19,305 nt of DNA from a bacterium (GTDB taxonomy: Bacteria; Bacillota; Clostridia; Christensenellales; CAG-138): NCBI GenBank assembly GCA_029218485.1, contig JAQXRK010000051.1:1-19305 (forward strand). Reading direction: 5' to 3'. Numbering within the stretch: the first letter of the stretch is position 1; every line of letters begins with the position of its first letter. The translations under genes were made by a program, and so were the position numbers. Shown one piece after another: positions 7,540 through 14,654 of the stretch. The notes beneath the pieces are model-generated. The model searched no databases. It was not told where the DNA came from and saw only the letters and a list, made by a program, of their open reading frames with translations.

Positions 7540-7569
7540 AGTATACACCCGAAAAAGCGCCGATGGCAA
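7540..7569 (-). promoter_or_regulatory. Promoter of the aro operon
   Basis: The -35 TTGCCA (7569-7564) and -10 TATACT (7545-7540) each match the sigma-A consensus at five of six positions, with an 18-nt spacer. Transcription would start near 7533, about 47 nt before the leader ATG, giving a leader transcript of about 215 nt to the terminator U-tract. Confidence 0.8.
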
Positions 7570-7782
7570 TACGGTTTTTCCACTTTTTTGTGTCGTTTGA
7601 CGCAATTTCCGCTTGCGCAACCGCAAGTTTACATCCATTTTGGCCAAAGGATACCGCGATTTGGTAGCAATTCCCCGGATGATACGGTATGATGGGGATA
7701 CAAAACCGGCCGGCCCGCCGCCGGTACAGCGGGGCGACGCCGGCGTGCTTTTGAACACAATGGGATGGACGGAGGAATCCAT
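7570..7782. other. Divergent intergenic region between the aro promoter and the XRE regulator gene
   Basis: No gene is seen here. A perfect 6-bp inverted repeat with a 4-nt loop (CTTGCG at 7612-7617, CGCAAG at 7622-7627) lies about 43 nt behind the aro -35 box and could be an operator for the neighbouring regulator. The part nearest the regulator (7706-7745) is GC-rich with no clear signal. Confidence 0.5.
7688..7693 (+). promoter_or_regulatory. Possible -10 box for the XRE regulator gene
   Basis: TATGAT matches five of six consensus bases about 90 nt before the start codon. No acceptable -35 lies at 16-18 nt; TTGGTA at 7661-7666 is 21 nt away. This is a weak prediction. Confidence 0.35.
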
Positions 7783-8727
7783 ATGAGCTTTGGAACGAAT
7801 CTACAGGCGCTCCGCAGGCGGTGCGGGCTGACACAGGAGGGGCTTGCCGATGCGCTCGGCGTATCGCGCCAGTCGGTATCCAAGTGGGAGTCGGACGGGA
7901 GCTTCCCCGAGATGGAGAAGCTGGTGCAGCTGTGCGACCTGTTCGGCTGCTCGCTCGATACGCTGGTGCGCGGCGATGTCGATGCGGCATGCGGCGGCGA
8001 GGCCGAGGAAGCGCGCGCGGCGCGGGAGGCTGGCGAGGCCTACGACCGCCATATGCGCTTTGCGGCGCGCGCGGTAACGCTCGGCGTTGGGCTGGTGCTG
8101 ATCGGCGTGGCGGCCATGCTGATGCTGTACGGCTCGAACCCGCGCGACAGCATGGCCATCGTTGGGACGGCGCTGCTGCTCCTGTTCGTCACGGCCGCCG
8201 TTGCGCTGTTCATCGTGTACGGCTGCCGCCACGAGGCGTTCCGGAAGAAATATCCGTCGATCACCGCGTCGCCATATACCGTCGAGGAATCGGAGCGCTT
8301 TGACCGGCGGTTTCCGCTGTACATCGCGGGCGGCGTGGCGCTGATCCTGCTCGGCGTGATCTTCCTCGTGTGCTGCCCGCTTTTCATCCCCCAGTTTGAC
8401 TCGCCCTCGCACTCCGCGTTTGCCACCGGTGTGTTCCTGTTCATTCTGGCCGCCGGCGTCATGCTGATCGTCTACGGCGCGATGACGAAGGCGCGCTACA
8501 ACACCGGCGAGTACAACCGCGAATCGGCCGGCGCGGAATCGGAAGAGAAGGACTCGTGGAGCGGCGCGATCATGCTCACCGCCACCGCGGCCTTCCTGCT
8601 GATGGGGTTTGTATGGAACCTCTGGCATCCGGGCTGGGTCGTGTTCCCGATCGGCGGCATCCTCTGCGGCATCGTCTCCTCCATCCGCAGCGCGCGGAAC
8701 GCATCGCGCGCAAACCGGGACGGCTGA
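7783..8727 (+). CDS. XRE-family helix-turn-helix regulator with multi-pass membrane domain
   Basis: This is a 314-residue predicted transcription regulator anchored in the membrane. Residues 1-63 are an XRE/Cro-type HTH (LRRRCGLTQEGLADALGVS, then RQSVSKWESD as recognition helix). A charged linker at 64-92 follows. About six hydrophobic segments lie near 96-116, 123-147, 179-203, 212-232, 259-280 and 283-302. Such HTH-plus-membrane proteins are common in Firmicutes, and their signals are mostly unknown. The ATG at 7783 is chosen over the in-frame ATG at 7765 because GGAGG lies 7 nt before it and the HTH starts at once. It is divergent from the aro operon, which raises but does not prove a regulatory link. 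Targets and signal are unknown. Confidence 0.88.
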   Translation: MSFGTNLQALRRRCGLTQEGLADALGVSRQSVSKWESDGSFPEMEKLVQLCDLFGCSLDTLVRGDVDAACGGEAEEARAAREAGEAYDRHMRFAARAVTLGVGLVLIGVAAMLMLYGSNPRDSMAIVGTALLLLFVTAAVALFIVYGCRHEAFRKKYPSITASPYTVEESERFDRRFPLYIAGGVALILLGVIFLVCCPLFIPQFDSPSHSAFATGVFLFILAAGVMLIVYGAMTKARYNTGEYNRESAGAESEEKDSWSGAIMLTATAAFLLMGFVWNLWHPGWVVFPIGGILCGIVSSIRSARNASRANRDG

Positions 8728-8762
8728 GCGCAGAATGGGTTGGATCGGATTGCAAAAATCGA

Positions 8763-8793
8763 GGGCGGGGAGCCGATGGCTTCCCGCCCTTTT
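8763..8793. terminator. Intrinsic terminator, probably bidirectional
   Basis: A 12-bp stem (GGGCGGGGAGCC at 8763-8774, GGCTTCCCGCCC at 8778-8789, one G-U pair in the plus transcript) has a 3-nt loop and is followed by TTTT on the plus strand. On the minus strand the stem is followed after 3 nt by TTTTT. It lies between the convergent XRE and phosphopantetheinyl transferase genes and could serve both. Confidence 0.85.
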
Positions 8794-8880
8794 GTACATT
8801 CGCATTCCCTTCCCGGCCGGGCATGGCATAGCGCTTCAAAGGCGATGCCCCGCCCGATTCCGCGTTCGTATCCGGGCGCT

Positions 8881-9462
8881 TCAGCGCCAGCGCAGCGCAA
8901 CCGGCGCCTCGCAGGCCACCGCGACAAGGTAGCCGGCCAGCCGGTCCACAGCGAGATGGGAGAGCGTGTTGCCCGCTCCGTCCACGATGCGGCCGTCCGC
9001 CGTTGCCGTCAGGCGCGCCATATTGCCGGAAACGCCCTCGCCGGTCCGCTTGAGATGCGCCTCCTTCACCACCCAGCTGAGCAGCAAAAACCCGCTCCTT
9101 TGCTCCCCGGGCAACACGGCGTAGGCCGCCTGCTCCGGTTCGGAGAGGATGCGCCGCGCCAGCAGCGGTGAAACGGCGCGATCCGCCGCTTCCGCGTCCA
9201 GCCCGACCGGCACATCCGCGACGGCGCAGGCCAGCAACCCCCGCGTGTGCGTGAGGCTGAAGTGCGGCGGGCAGGGGTCCTCCTCTGCCGGCAGAATGTA
9301 CGGCTTGCCGTTCGGCGCGCAGCGGATGCGGCTGCAGCGGGCTTCCCCCAGCGCGCTCTGCAGGAACAGATCGCGCGCCTGCCGCTCCGGCGTGCCCGCA
9401 AGCGCGCGCCAGTAGAGCAGGGCCGTGTGCGCGGCGGAGCCCATGACGGATGGTTCGCTCAT
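8881..9462 (-). CDS. 4'-phosphopantetheinyl transferase superfamily protein
   Basis: Enzymes of this family move the phosphopantetheine arm of CoA onto a serine of carrier proteins. The 193-residue protein carries NGKPY (51-55), FSLTHTRG (68-75), the Mg-binding GLDAE (87-91, Asp89) and the WVVKEAHLK motif (130-138, the WxxKEA signature with Glu134). This makes it an Sfp/AcpT-like, not the short trimeric AcpS, type. It is somewhat shorter than typical Sfp. The substrate is unknown; no synthase or carrier protein is in the window. It is the last gene of the trxB operon, 16 nt after yhbY. The start ATG at 9462 has only a poor binding site (GGCGGT), so a nearby alternative such as the ATG at 9444 cannot be excluded. 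Confidence 0.88.
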   Translation of the reverse strand: MSEPSVMGSAAHTALLYWRALAGTPERQARDLFLQSALGEARCSRIRCAPNGKPYILPAEEDPCPPHFSLTHTRGLLACAVADVPVGLDAEAADRAVSPLLARRILSEPEQAAYAVLPGEQRSGFLLLSWVVKEAHLKRTGEGVSGNMARLTATADGRIVDGAGNTLSHLAVDRLAGYLVAVACEAPVALRWR

Positions 9463-9478
9463 GCTCGTACCGCCGCGG

Positions 9479-9748
9479 CTATGCTTCCTCGCGCTTGCGG
9501 TAGAGCACGAATTTGCGGCCGATGCACTGGATGACCTCGGCGCCCGTGGCCGCGCTCAGCAGCTCCGCCGCGTCGCGCGCGGTCAGCCCGGAGGTGTCGA
9601 GCACCGATATCTTGATGAGCTCGCGCTTCTCCAGCGCTCCGTCGATCGCATCGATCATCGCGTCGCCGATGTCCGCCTTGCCGATCTGGAAGATCGGTTC
9701 GAGCGTATTTGCCTGCTTGCGGAATTCCGCACGTTCCTTGCCCTTCAA
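9479..9748 (-). CDS. yhbY: YhbY/CRS1 domain RNA-binding protein (ribosome assembly)
   Basis: This 89-residue protein is one CRM (CRS1-YhbY) domain throughout. It has the FQIGKADI segment, corresponding to the GKxG turn of the family, and the C-terminal IGRKFVLYRKRE, equivalent to G-R-x-x-VLYR. E. coli YhbY associates with pre-50S subunits, so a role in ribosome maturation is expected, which agrees with obgE in the same operon. The start appears to be TTG at 9748: there is no ATG before residue 31, no other start codon in the frame just upstream, and AGGA lies close before it. A weak start may keep its level low. Confidence 0.9.
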   Translation of the reverse strand: MKGKERAEFRKQANTLEPIFQIGKADIGDAMIDAIDGALEKRELIKISVLDTSGLTARDAAELLSAATGAEVIQCIGRKFVLYRKREEA

Positions 9749-9770
9749 AATCCTGTTTCCTTTCCTCTCT

Positions 9771-9806
9771 TTGGCAGCCCGTCAGATGTTGGCAGCCCGT
9801 CAGATG
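9771..9806. repeat. Perfect 18-bp tandem duplication at the superoxide reductase stop codon
   Basis: TTGGCAGCCCGTCAGATG occurs twice without a gap (9771-9788 and 9789-9806). On the minus strand each copy contains ATCTGA; the TGA of the first-read copy is the stop of the superoxide reductase gene, and the second copy lies between that stop and yhbY. It looks like a recent slippage or repair duplication. Confidence 0.95.
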
Positions 9807-10186
9807 CCCGTTTTCCAGAGACCGTGCAGATTGCAGTATGCGTAGGCCGCTACGGGCAGATCGTCAATGACCTTGAACTCCGCGACCGGCACCTCGTTCT
9901 GCTCCACGGTAAGCCGCTTTCTCTGGCCGCCCTTGACCGTCTCCAGATACACCCACTCGATCAGGTGCTCCCCGGTCATGGGATGCGGCTCAATGCCGAC
10001 CTGCACCGTGACGGTATCGCCGCCGATCTCCACATACGGCAGATGCCTGTCCTTCGACGCCTCCACCGTGTTGGCGGTAAGCCGCTCCATCTTCTCCCCG
10101 CAGCAGATCAGCGGCACGCCGTGGTCCTCGATCAGTCCCACGAGGTTTCCGCAGTGCCTGCAGCGATAGAATTTCGGTTCCAACAT
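9800..10186 (-). CDS. dfx: Desulfoferrodoxin-type superoxide reductase
   Basis: This is an anaerobe's superoxide defence enzyme that reduces superoxide to hydrogen peroxide without making oxygen. The 128-residue protein has an N-terminal desulforedoxin-like iron site (Cys9, Cys12, Cys28, Cys29). The catalytic domain has the expected four His and one Cys ligands: His48, His68 in PHPM, His74 in GEHLIEW, and Cys118 and His121 in AYCNLHGLWK. The length fits 2Fe-SOR. The segment before His48 reads KDRHLP where the classical enzyme has EKHVP, a conservative Glu-Lys to Asp-Arg change. The ATG at 10186 has AGGAGG 9 nt upstream. It lies between obgE and yhbY. Electrons would come from rubredoxin or another carrier; none is encoded nearby. 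Confidence 0.95.
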   Translation of the reverse strand: MLEPKFYRCRHCGNLVGLIEDHGVPLICCGEKMERLTANTVEASKDRHLPYVEIGGDTVTVQVGIEPHPMTGEHLIEWVYLETVKGGQRKRLTVEQNEVPVAEFKVIDDLPVAAYAYCNLHGLWKTGI

Positions 10187-10207
10187 GGTCGCATGCCTCC
10201 TGTCGTA

Positions 10208-11479
10208 TTAGTCAACAAAGTCGAATTCCCACTCGCCGAGCCGGATGGTCGCGCCCTCGGCCGCGCCCATCTCGCGCAGCGCCGCAATGATGCCGCTCTT
10301 GATAAGCATCTGCTGGAAGCGGCGCATCGAGGTTTCATCGTTCGGATCCGTGGTGTCGAGCAGGCGGTCGACGTCGCCGCCGGTCACCACGAACGCGCCG
10401 GAATCGTCCCGCGCGATCTGGAAGCCCTTCTCGTACTGCGGGCCAAGCTCCAGCTCCTGCTCGGGGTATTCGAGCACGGGCGGCAGCGCGTCCAGCACCT
10501 GCAGCACATGGTCGAGCATGCGGTCAAAGCCCTGCGCCGTGGCCGCCGAGACCGGGAAGATCATGACGCCCTTCGGCTCCAGCGCCGCCCGCAGCCGCTC
10601 GAGCTGTTCGGCCGCGTCCGGGAGGTCCATCTTGTTGGCCGCGACGATCTGCGGCAGCGCGGCCAGCCGCTCGCTGAACTTCTCCAGCTCCCGGTTGATC
10701 TTCTCATAATCGTCGAGCGGATCGCGCCCCTCGCTGCCGGATATGTCGAGCACGTGCACGAGCATGCGCGTGCGCTCGATGTGGCGCAAAAAGTCGTGCC
10801 CCAGCCCCGCGCCCTCGGCCGCGCCCTCGATGAGCCCCGGAATGTCCGCGAGCACGAACGAGCGGCCGTGCCGCGTTGCCACGCCGAGGTTGGGCGTGAG
10901 CGTCGTAAAGTGATATGCGGCAATCTTCGGCCTCGCAGCCGTGAGCACCGACAGGATCGTGGACTTGCCCACGGAGGGCAGGCCGATGAGCCCGACATCC
11001 GCAATGGTCTTGAGCTCCAGCTCCACCTCGCGGTCCTCGGTGCGGACGCCGTTTTGCGCAAAGCGCGGCGACTGGCGCGTGGGCGTGGCAAAGCGGGCGT
11101 TGCCCTTGCCGCCCCGGCCGCCCCGCAGCACGGTGCGCTCCTTGCCGGCCTCGTTCATATCCGCGAGCACCGCGCCGGTCTCCACATCGCGCACGATCGT
11201 GCCGACGGGCACGCGAACGCGCATCGGCGCGCCGTCGCGCCCGGTCTTGAGCTCCGGCTGGCCGTTGCCGCCGTTCTCCGCGCGGTAATGGCGCTGGAAG
11301 CGGAACTCGAGCAGCGTTGTGAGCTGCGGGTCCGCGACGAAGATCACATCGCCGCCGCGCCCGCCGTCGCCGCCGGAGGGGCCGCCGCGCGCCACATATT
11401 TTTCCCGGTGGAAGGCCGAACAGCCATCGCCGCCGTTGCCGGCCTTGATCACGATTCGGGTCTGATCGATAAACTGCAT
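10208..11479 (-). CDS. obgE: GTPase Obg/CgtA
   Basis: Obg is an essential GTPase that binds the 50S subunit and takes part in ribosome assembly and stress responses. The 423 residues show all three domains: the glycine-rich Obg fold (1-158, with GNGGDGCSAFHREKY and the GGRGGKGNARFATP loop); the G domain with GLPSVGKST (166-174), switch I FTTLTPNLG (191-199), DIPGLIEGA (212-220) and NKMD (282-285); and the C-terminal OCT domain (about 345-423). The ATG at 11479 has AGGAAA shortly upstream. The common partners rplU and rpmA are not adjacent; here the neighbours are nth and the superoxide reductase. Confidence 0.98.
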   Translation of the reverse strand: MQFIDQTRIVIKAGNGGDGCSAFHREKYVARGGPSGGDGGRGGDVIFVADPQLTTLLEFRFQRHYRAENGGNGQPELKTGRDGAPMRVRVPVGTIVRDVETGAVLADMNEAGKERTVLRGGRGGKGNARFATPTRQSPRFAQNGVRTEDREVELELKTIADVGLIGLPSVGKSTILSVLTAARPKIAAYHFTTLTPNLGVATRHGRSFVLADIPGLIEGAAEGAGLGHDFLRHIERTRMLVHVLDISGSEGRDPLDDYEKINRELEKFSERLAALPQIVAANKMDLPDAAEQLERLRAALEPKGVMIFPVSAATAQGFDRMLDHVLQVLDALPPVLEYPEQELELGPQYEKGFQIARDDSGAFVVTGGDVDRLLDTTDPNDETSMRRFQQMLIKSGIIAALREMGAAEGATIRLGEWEFDFVD

Positions 11480-11506
11480 GGGGGTTTCCTTTCTTCTGCG
11501 CCCGCC

Positions 11507-12142
11507 TCAGCCGCGATGGAACGCATCGCACACGCAGGCGACGCAGCAGTCCGCACAGCGGGGCTTTTTCGCATCGCACACCTGGCGGCCGTGATAGATG
11601 AGCCAGTGGTGCGCGGCCGACCAGTCCTCGCGCGGGATGTGCTCCATGAGCTGCTCCTCCGTCTTTTCGACATTCTTCGCGTCCGCAAAGCCGATGCGGT
11701 TGGTCACGCGGAACACATGCGTATCCACGGCGATGGCCGGAATGCCGAACGCGTTCGACACCACGACATTGGCCGTCTTTCTGCCGACGCCGGGCAGCGT
11801 TGTGAGCACATCGCGGTCCGCCGGCACCTGCCCGCCGTACTGCGCGGTCAGGATCTTCGACATGGCGATGATGTTCTTTCCCTTCGTGTTGAAAAAGCCG
11901 CAGCTGTGGATGTACGGTTTGAGCTCCTCCTCGGTCAGCGCGGCGAACTGCTCGGGCGTGTTGTACTTTGCGTACAGCACGCGCGTGCACTTGTTCACCT
12001 GCCGGTCGGTACACTGCGCCGCGAGCATGGTGGAAACGAGCAGCTCAAACGGCGAGCGGTACTCCAGCGCGGGCTTTGCGTCCGGATACGCCTCGGCAAG
12101 CAGCCTGAGCGCCAGATCGTAGGATTCCTGTTCGAGCAGCAT
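11507..12142 (-). CDS. nth: Endonuclease III (DNA glycosylase/AP lyase)
   Basis: Nth removes oxidised pyrimidines from DNA and cuts the abasic site. The 211-residue protein has the helix-hairpin-helix LPGVGRKTANVVV (116-128) with catalytic Lys122, the catalytic Asp140 in VDTHVFRV, and a full [4Fe-4S] ligand set C-x6-C-x2-C-x5-C at Cys189, 196, 199 and 205. Its start is 3 nt after the glmM stop, with only a modest binding site (AAGGTG overlapping the glmM end), so coupling to glmM is likely. Placement with superoxide reductase and thioredoxin reductase suggests joint expression of oxidative damage functions. Confidence 0.97.
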   Translation of the reverse strand: MLLEQESYDLALRLLAEAYPDAKPALEYRSPFELLVSTMLAAQCTDRQVNKCTRVLYAKYNTPEQFAALTEEELKPYIHSCGFFNTKGKNIIAMSKILTAQYGGQVPADRDVLTTLPGVGRKTANVVVSNAFGIPAIAVDTHVFRVTNRIGFADAKNVEKTEEQLMEHIPREDWSAAHHWLIYHGRQVCDAKKPRCADCCVACVCDAFHRG

Positions 12143-12145
12143 ACG

Positions 12146-13504
12146 TTACACCTTGATCTTTCCGCCGTGGTTGTGGACGAGGATGTGCGCAAGCGACAGC
12201 GCAAGATCGAGAATCTGCTTCTCGTCCTGTCCCTCGAGCATGATGCGGATGAGCGGTTCGGTGCCGGAGGCGCGCACGAGCACGCGGCCGTTGTCGCCGA
12301 GCAGCGCTTCGACCTCCGCCCTGCGCGCGGCGAGGTCCGCATCGGCCATGGCGTCCGCCTTCTTGTCGTTGTCCACGATCACGTTGACGAGCACCTGCGG
12401 GAACTGCGGGATCTCATCGGCCAGTTTCGAGAGTTTCTTGCCGCTCTCGGCAACGACGTTGAGCAGCGCAATGGCGCTCATCATGCCGTCGCCGGTCGTG
12501 TTGTGGTCGAGCAGGATGATGTGGCCGGACTGCTCGCCGCCGATGGAATACCCGTTTTCGAGCATATTCTCGAGCACATACCGGTCGCCCACCTTCGTCT
12601 CGGCGATATGGACGCCGGCCTGCTGCATGCGCTTTTTGAGGCCCAGATTGGACATGACGGTGATCACGAGCGTGTCCTTTTTGAGCGTGCCGTGCTCCTG
12701 CATGGACAGCGCAAGGATGCCCATCGCCTGATCGCCGTCCACGATATTGCCGTGCTCGTCGCAGGAGATGAGCCGGTCGGCGTCGCCGTCGAACGCAAAG
12801 CCGATGTCCGCGCCGTTGGCCACGACGAGCTGCTGGAGCTTCTCCGGATGCGTCGAGCCGCAGTCGTCGTTGATGTTCGTGCCGTCGGGCCAGCAATAGG
12901 AGGCGATGACCGTCGCGCCGAGGCGCTCGAACACCTCGCGGCCGAGGGCCGAGGTTGCGCCGTTGGCGCAGTCGAGCACGACCTTGAGCCCCTCAAAGCG
13001 GCCGGCGGACTTGCTCACGAGATAATCGCAGTAATCCTGCCGTGCGCGCGGCGCTTCGATCACGGTGCCGACGTCGCGCCCCTCCGGGTGCGGCAGCGGC
13101 TCGCCGGAGCGGATGATCTCCTCAATGCGGTCCTCCAGCGCATCGGACAGCTTGAAGCCGTTGCCGTCAAACCACTTGATGCCGTTATACTCCATGGGGT
13201 TGTGCGACGCACTGATCATGACCGCCGCGTCCGCCTCGTACAGGCGCACCAGATACGCCATGGCGGGCGTCGGAAGCACGCCCACGTTCAGCACGTTGCC
13301 GCCGACCGAGCAGATGCCCGCCGTCAGCGCCGCGGCCAGCATCGGGCCGGACAGCCGCGTATCCATGCCGATCAGGATGCGCGGCGAGTGCACCTCGTTG
13401 GCGAGCACGTATGCGCCGACCGCGCCGATCTTGTACGCCAGCTCGCAGTTGAGGTCGCGGTTTGCAACGCCGCGCACGCCGTCCGTGCCGAAAAGTCTTG
13501 CCAT
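12146..13504 (-). CDS. glmM: Phosphoglucosamine mutase
   Basis: GlmM converts glucosamine-6-phosphate to glucosamine-1-phosphate for UDP-GlcNAc and cell wall synthesis. The 452-residue protein begins with the typical MARLFGTDGVRG. It has the phosphoserine loop ISASHNP (97-103, catalytic Ser100), the metal site FDGDADR (238-244) and the phosphate-binding RASGTEPLIRI near the C-terminus. The ATG at 13504 is preferred over the in-frame ATG at 13519 because GGGAGG lies 7 nt before it and the family N-terminus starts there. It is 54 nt downstream of trxB with no terminator seen between. Confidence 0.98.
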   Translation of the reverse strand: MARLFGTDGVRGVANRDLNCELAYKIGAVGAYVLANEVHSPRILIGMDTRLSGPMLAAALTAGICSVGGNVLNVGVLPTPAMAYLVRLYEADAAVMISASHNPMEYNGIKWFDGNGFKLSDALEDRIEEIIRSGEPLPHPEGRDVGTVIEAPRARQDYCDYLVSKSAGRFEGLKVVLDCANGATSALGREVFERLGATVIASYCWPDGTNINDDCGSTHPEKLQQLVVANGADIGFAFDGDADRLISCDEHGNIVDGDQAMGILALSMQEHGTLKKDTLVITVMSNLGLKKRMQQAGVHIAETKVGDRYVLENMLENGYSIGGEQSGHIILLDHNTTGDGMMSAIALLNVVAESGKKLSKLADEIPQFPQVLVNVIVDNDKKADAMADADLAARRAEVEALLGDNGRVLVRASGTEPLIRIMLEGQDEKQILDLALSLAHILVHNHGGKIKV

Positions 13505-13558
13505 AATCGATCCTCCCATTTTAAAGTTTGGTTTCCGTTTTGTCCGCGAAGCCGCCGC

Positions 13559-14479
13559 TCAGGCGGATTCCGCTGTGGAAAGGTATTCAAGCGCGCGCGT
13601 GGCTGCCACCGCGCCGTCGGCGCAGGCGGTGATAACCTGCCGCAGCGGCGTTGTGCGGATGTCGCCCGCGGCATAGACGCCCGGCACGCTCGTTTCCATC
13701 CATTCGTTCGTGATGATGCGGCCATCCGCCGTGCAGTCCACCTGCCCGGCGACCAGCGCCGTCTGCGGCACAATGCCGACCGCCGCGAACACGCCCGCTA
13801 CGGGCAGCGTCCTCCGCTCGCCGGTCGCAACCTGCCGGACGGTCAGACCCTCCACCTTCGTTTCACCCAAAAAAGCCTCCGCCGTGGAGCTCCATACAAA
13901 CTCGATCTTCTCCTCGGCAAACGCGGCCTGCTGCAGCGATTTGGCCGCGCGCAGCGCGTCGCGCCGGTGCACGACATAGACGCGGCTTGCAAAGCGGGCC
14001 AGATACAGCGCATCGGCTATGGCGGTATCGCCGCCGCCGACGACCGCCACGGGCTGATCCCGGAAGAACGCGCCGTCGCACGTTGCACAGTAGGATACGC
14101 CGCTGCCGGTCAGCTCCGCCTCGCGGTCAAGCCCAAGCGGGCGCGGCTTTGCGCCCATGGCAAGGATGACGGTTCTGGCCTCGACGCACGCCCCGTCCAC
14201 GATCAGCTTCTTCACCCTGCCGGCGAGCTCCACCCGCTCGACCTCGGCATACGTCACCGAAAGGCCGAACCGCGCGGCGTGCTCCTCGAGCTTCGCGCCG
14301 AGCGCGAATCCCTCCACGCCGTCCAAAAAGCCGGGGTAATTATCGATCTGGTGCGTCTTCGTCGCCTGACCGCCCACAAACAGGCCCTCATACAGCGCGG
14401 CCGAGGCGCCCCCGCGCATGGCATACAGCCCCGCGGCCAGTCCGGCCGGGCCGCCGCCGATGATCGCAATATCCAGCAT
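13559..14479 (-). CDS. trxB: Thioredoxin reductase
   Basis: TrxB is an FAD enzyme that passes electrons from NADPH to thioredoxin. The 306-residue protein has the FAD-binding GGGPAGLAAGLYA (8-20), GGQATKTHQIDNYPG (36-50), the redox CATC (Cys131, Cys134), the second dinucleotide fold GGGDTAIADAL (148-158) with HRRD (171-174) for the NADPH phosphate, and the FAD motif GVYAAGDI (267-274). The ATG at 14479 is chosen because the conserved N-terminus begins there and GGGAG lies 11 nt upstream; in-frame ATGs at 14497 and 14539 would add a non-conserved leader. It is the first gene of the operon, about 95 nt after the predicted transcription start. No thioredoxin gene is nearby. Confidence 0.96.
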   Translation of the reverse strand: MLDIAIIGGGPAGLAAGLYAMRGGASAALYEGLFVGGQATKTHQIDNYPGFLDGVEGFALGAKLEEHAARFGLSVTYAEVERVELAGRVKKLIVDGACVEARTVILAMGAKPRPLGLDREAELTGSGVSYCATCDGAFFRDQPVAVVGGGDTAIADALYLARFASRVYVVHRRDALRAAKSLQQAAFAEEKIEFVWSSTAEAFLGETKVEGLTVRQVATGERRTLPVAGVFAAVGIVPQTALVAGQVDCTADGRIITNEWMETSVPGVYAAGDIRTTPLRQVITACADGAVAATRALEYLSTAESA

Positions 14480-14492
14480 ATGCTTGCACGCT

Positions 14493-14571
14493 CCCATTGG
14501 ATGTTCTGGCTCTGTGCGGGCGGCGCCCCCGCGCTGCACTGCGCGCTAAAAGCGCCCGCCCCCATTGGATG
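14493..14571 (-). repeat. Structured trxB 5' UTR bounded by an 11-bp direct repeat
   Basis: CCCATTGGATG (plus strand) occurs at 14493-14503 and 14561-14571. Between the copies is very GC-rich sequence with self-complementary blocks on the minus strand (GCGGGC against GCCCGC, and GCGC pairs inside). The repeat nearest trxB overlaps its ribosome binding site, so RNA folding here could affect translation. No known riboswitch class is recognised. Confidence 0.6.
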
Positions 14572-14579
14572 ATTCCAAA

Positions 14580-14608
14580 ATTATACCGTTTTTTGCCTGC
14601 GAATGCAA
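14580..14608 (-). promoter_or_regulatory. Promoter of the trxB-glmM-nth-obgE-dfx-yhbY operon
   Basis: A perfect TATAAT (14585-14580) is preceded at 17 nt by TTGCAT (14608-14603), which keeps the important TTG of the -35 box. It begins just after the hairpin that follows the LCP gene, as expected for a new transcription unit. Confidence 0.75.
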
Positions 14609-14610
14609 CA

Positions 14611-14641
14611 AGGGGGACGCATGTTCGCCATGCATCCCCCT
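14611..14641 (-). terminator. Hairpin terminator after the LCP gene
   Basis: AGGGGGATGCATG pairs with CATGCGTCCCCCT around a 5-nt loop, 13 bp with one U-G pair, 13 nt after the LCP stop codon. The following sequence is TGTTGC, not a full U-tract, so termination may be partial and some read-through into trxB is possible. Confidence 0.6.
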
Positions 14642-14654
14642 GAAAAACCGGCGT

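Noticed and set aside
14503..14571. A leader peptide in the trxB 5' UTR
   Set aside because: The only ATG frame there runs into trxB out of frame, with no stop before it and no biased codons.
9425..14572. A 1715-codon open frame on the plus strand
   Set aside because: It lies opposite seven well-supported genes, has no family motif and is rich in Arg, Ala and His as expected for the antisense of GC-rich codons. Similar long antisense frames at 1048-3150, 2810-5002 and 14565-17156 were rejected for the same reason.
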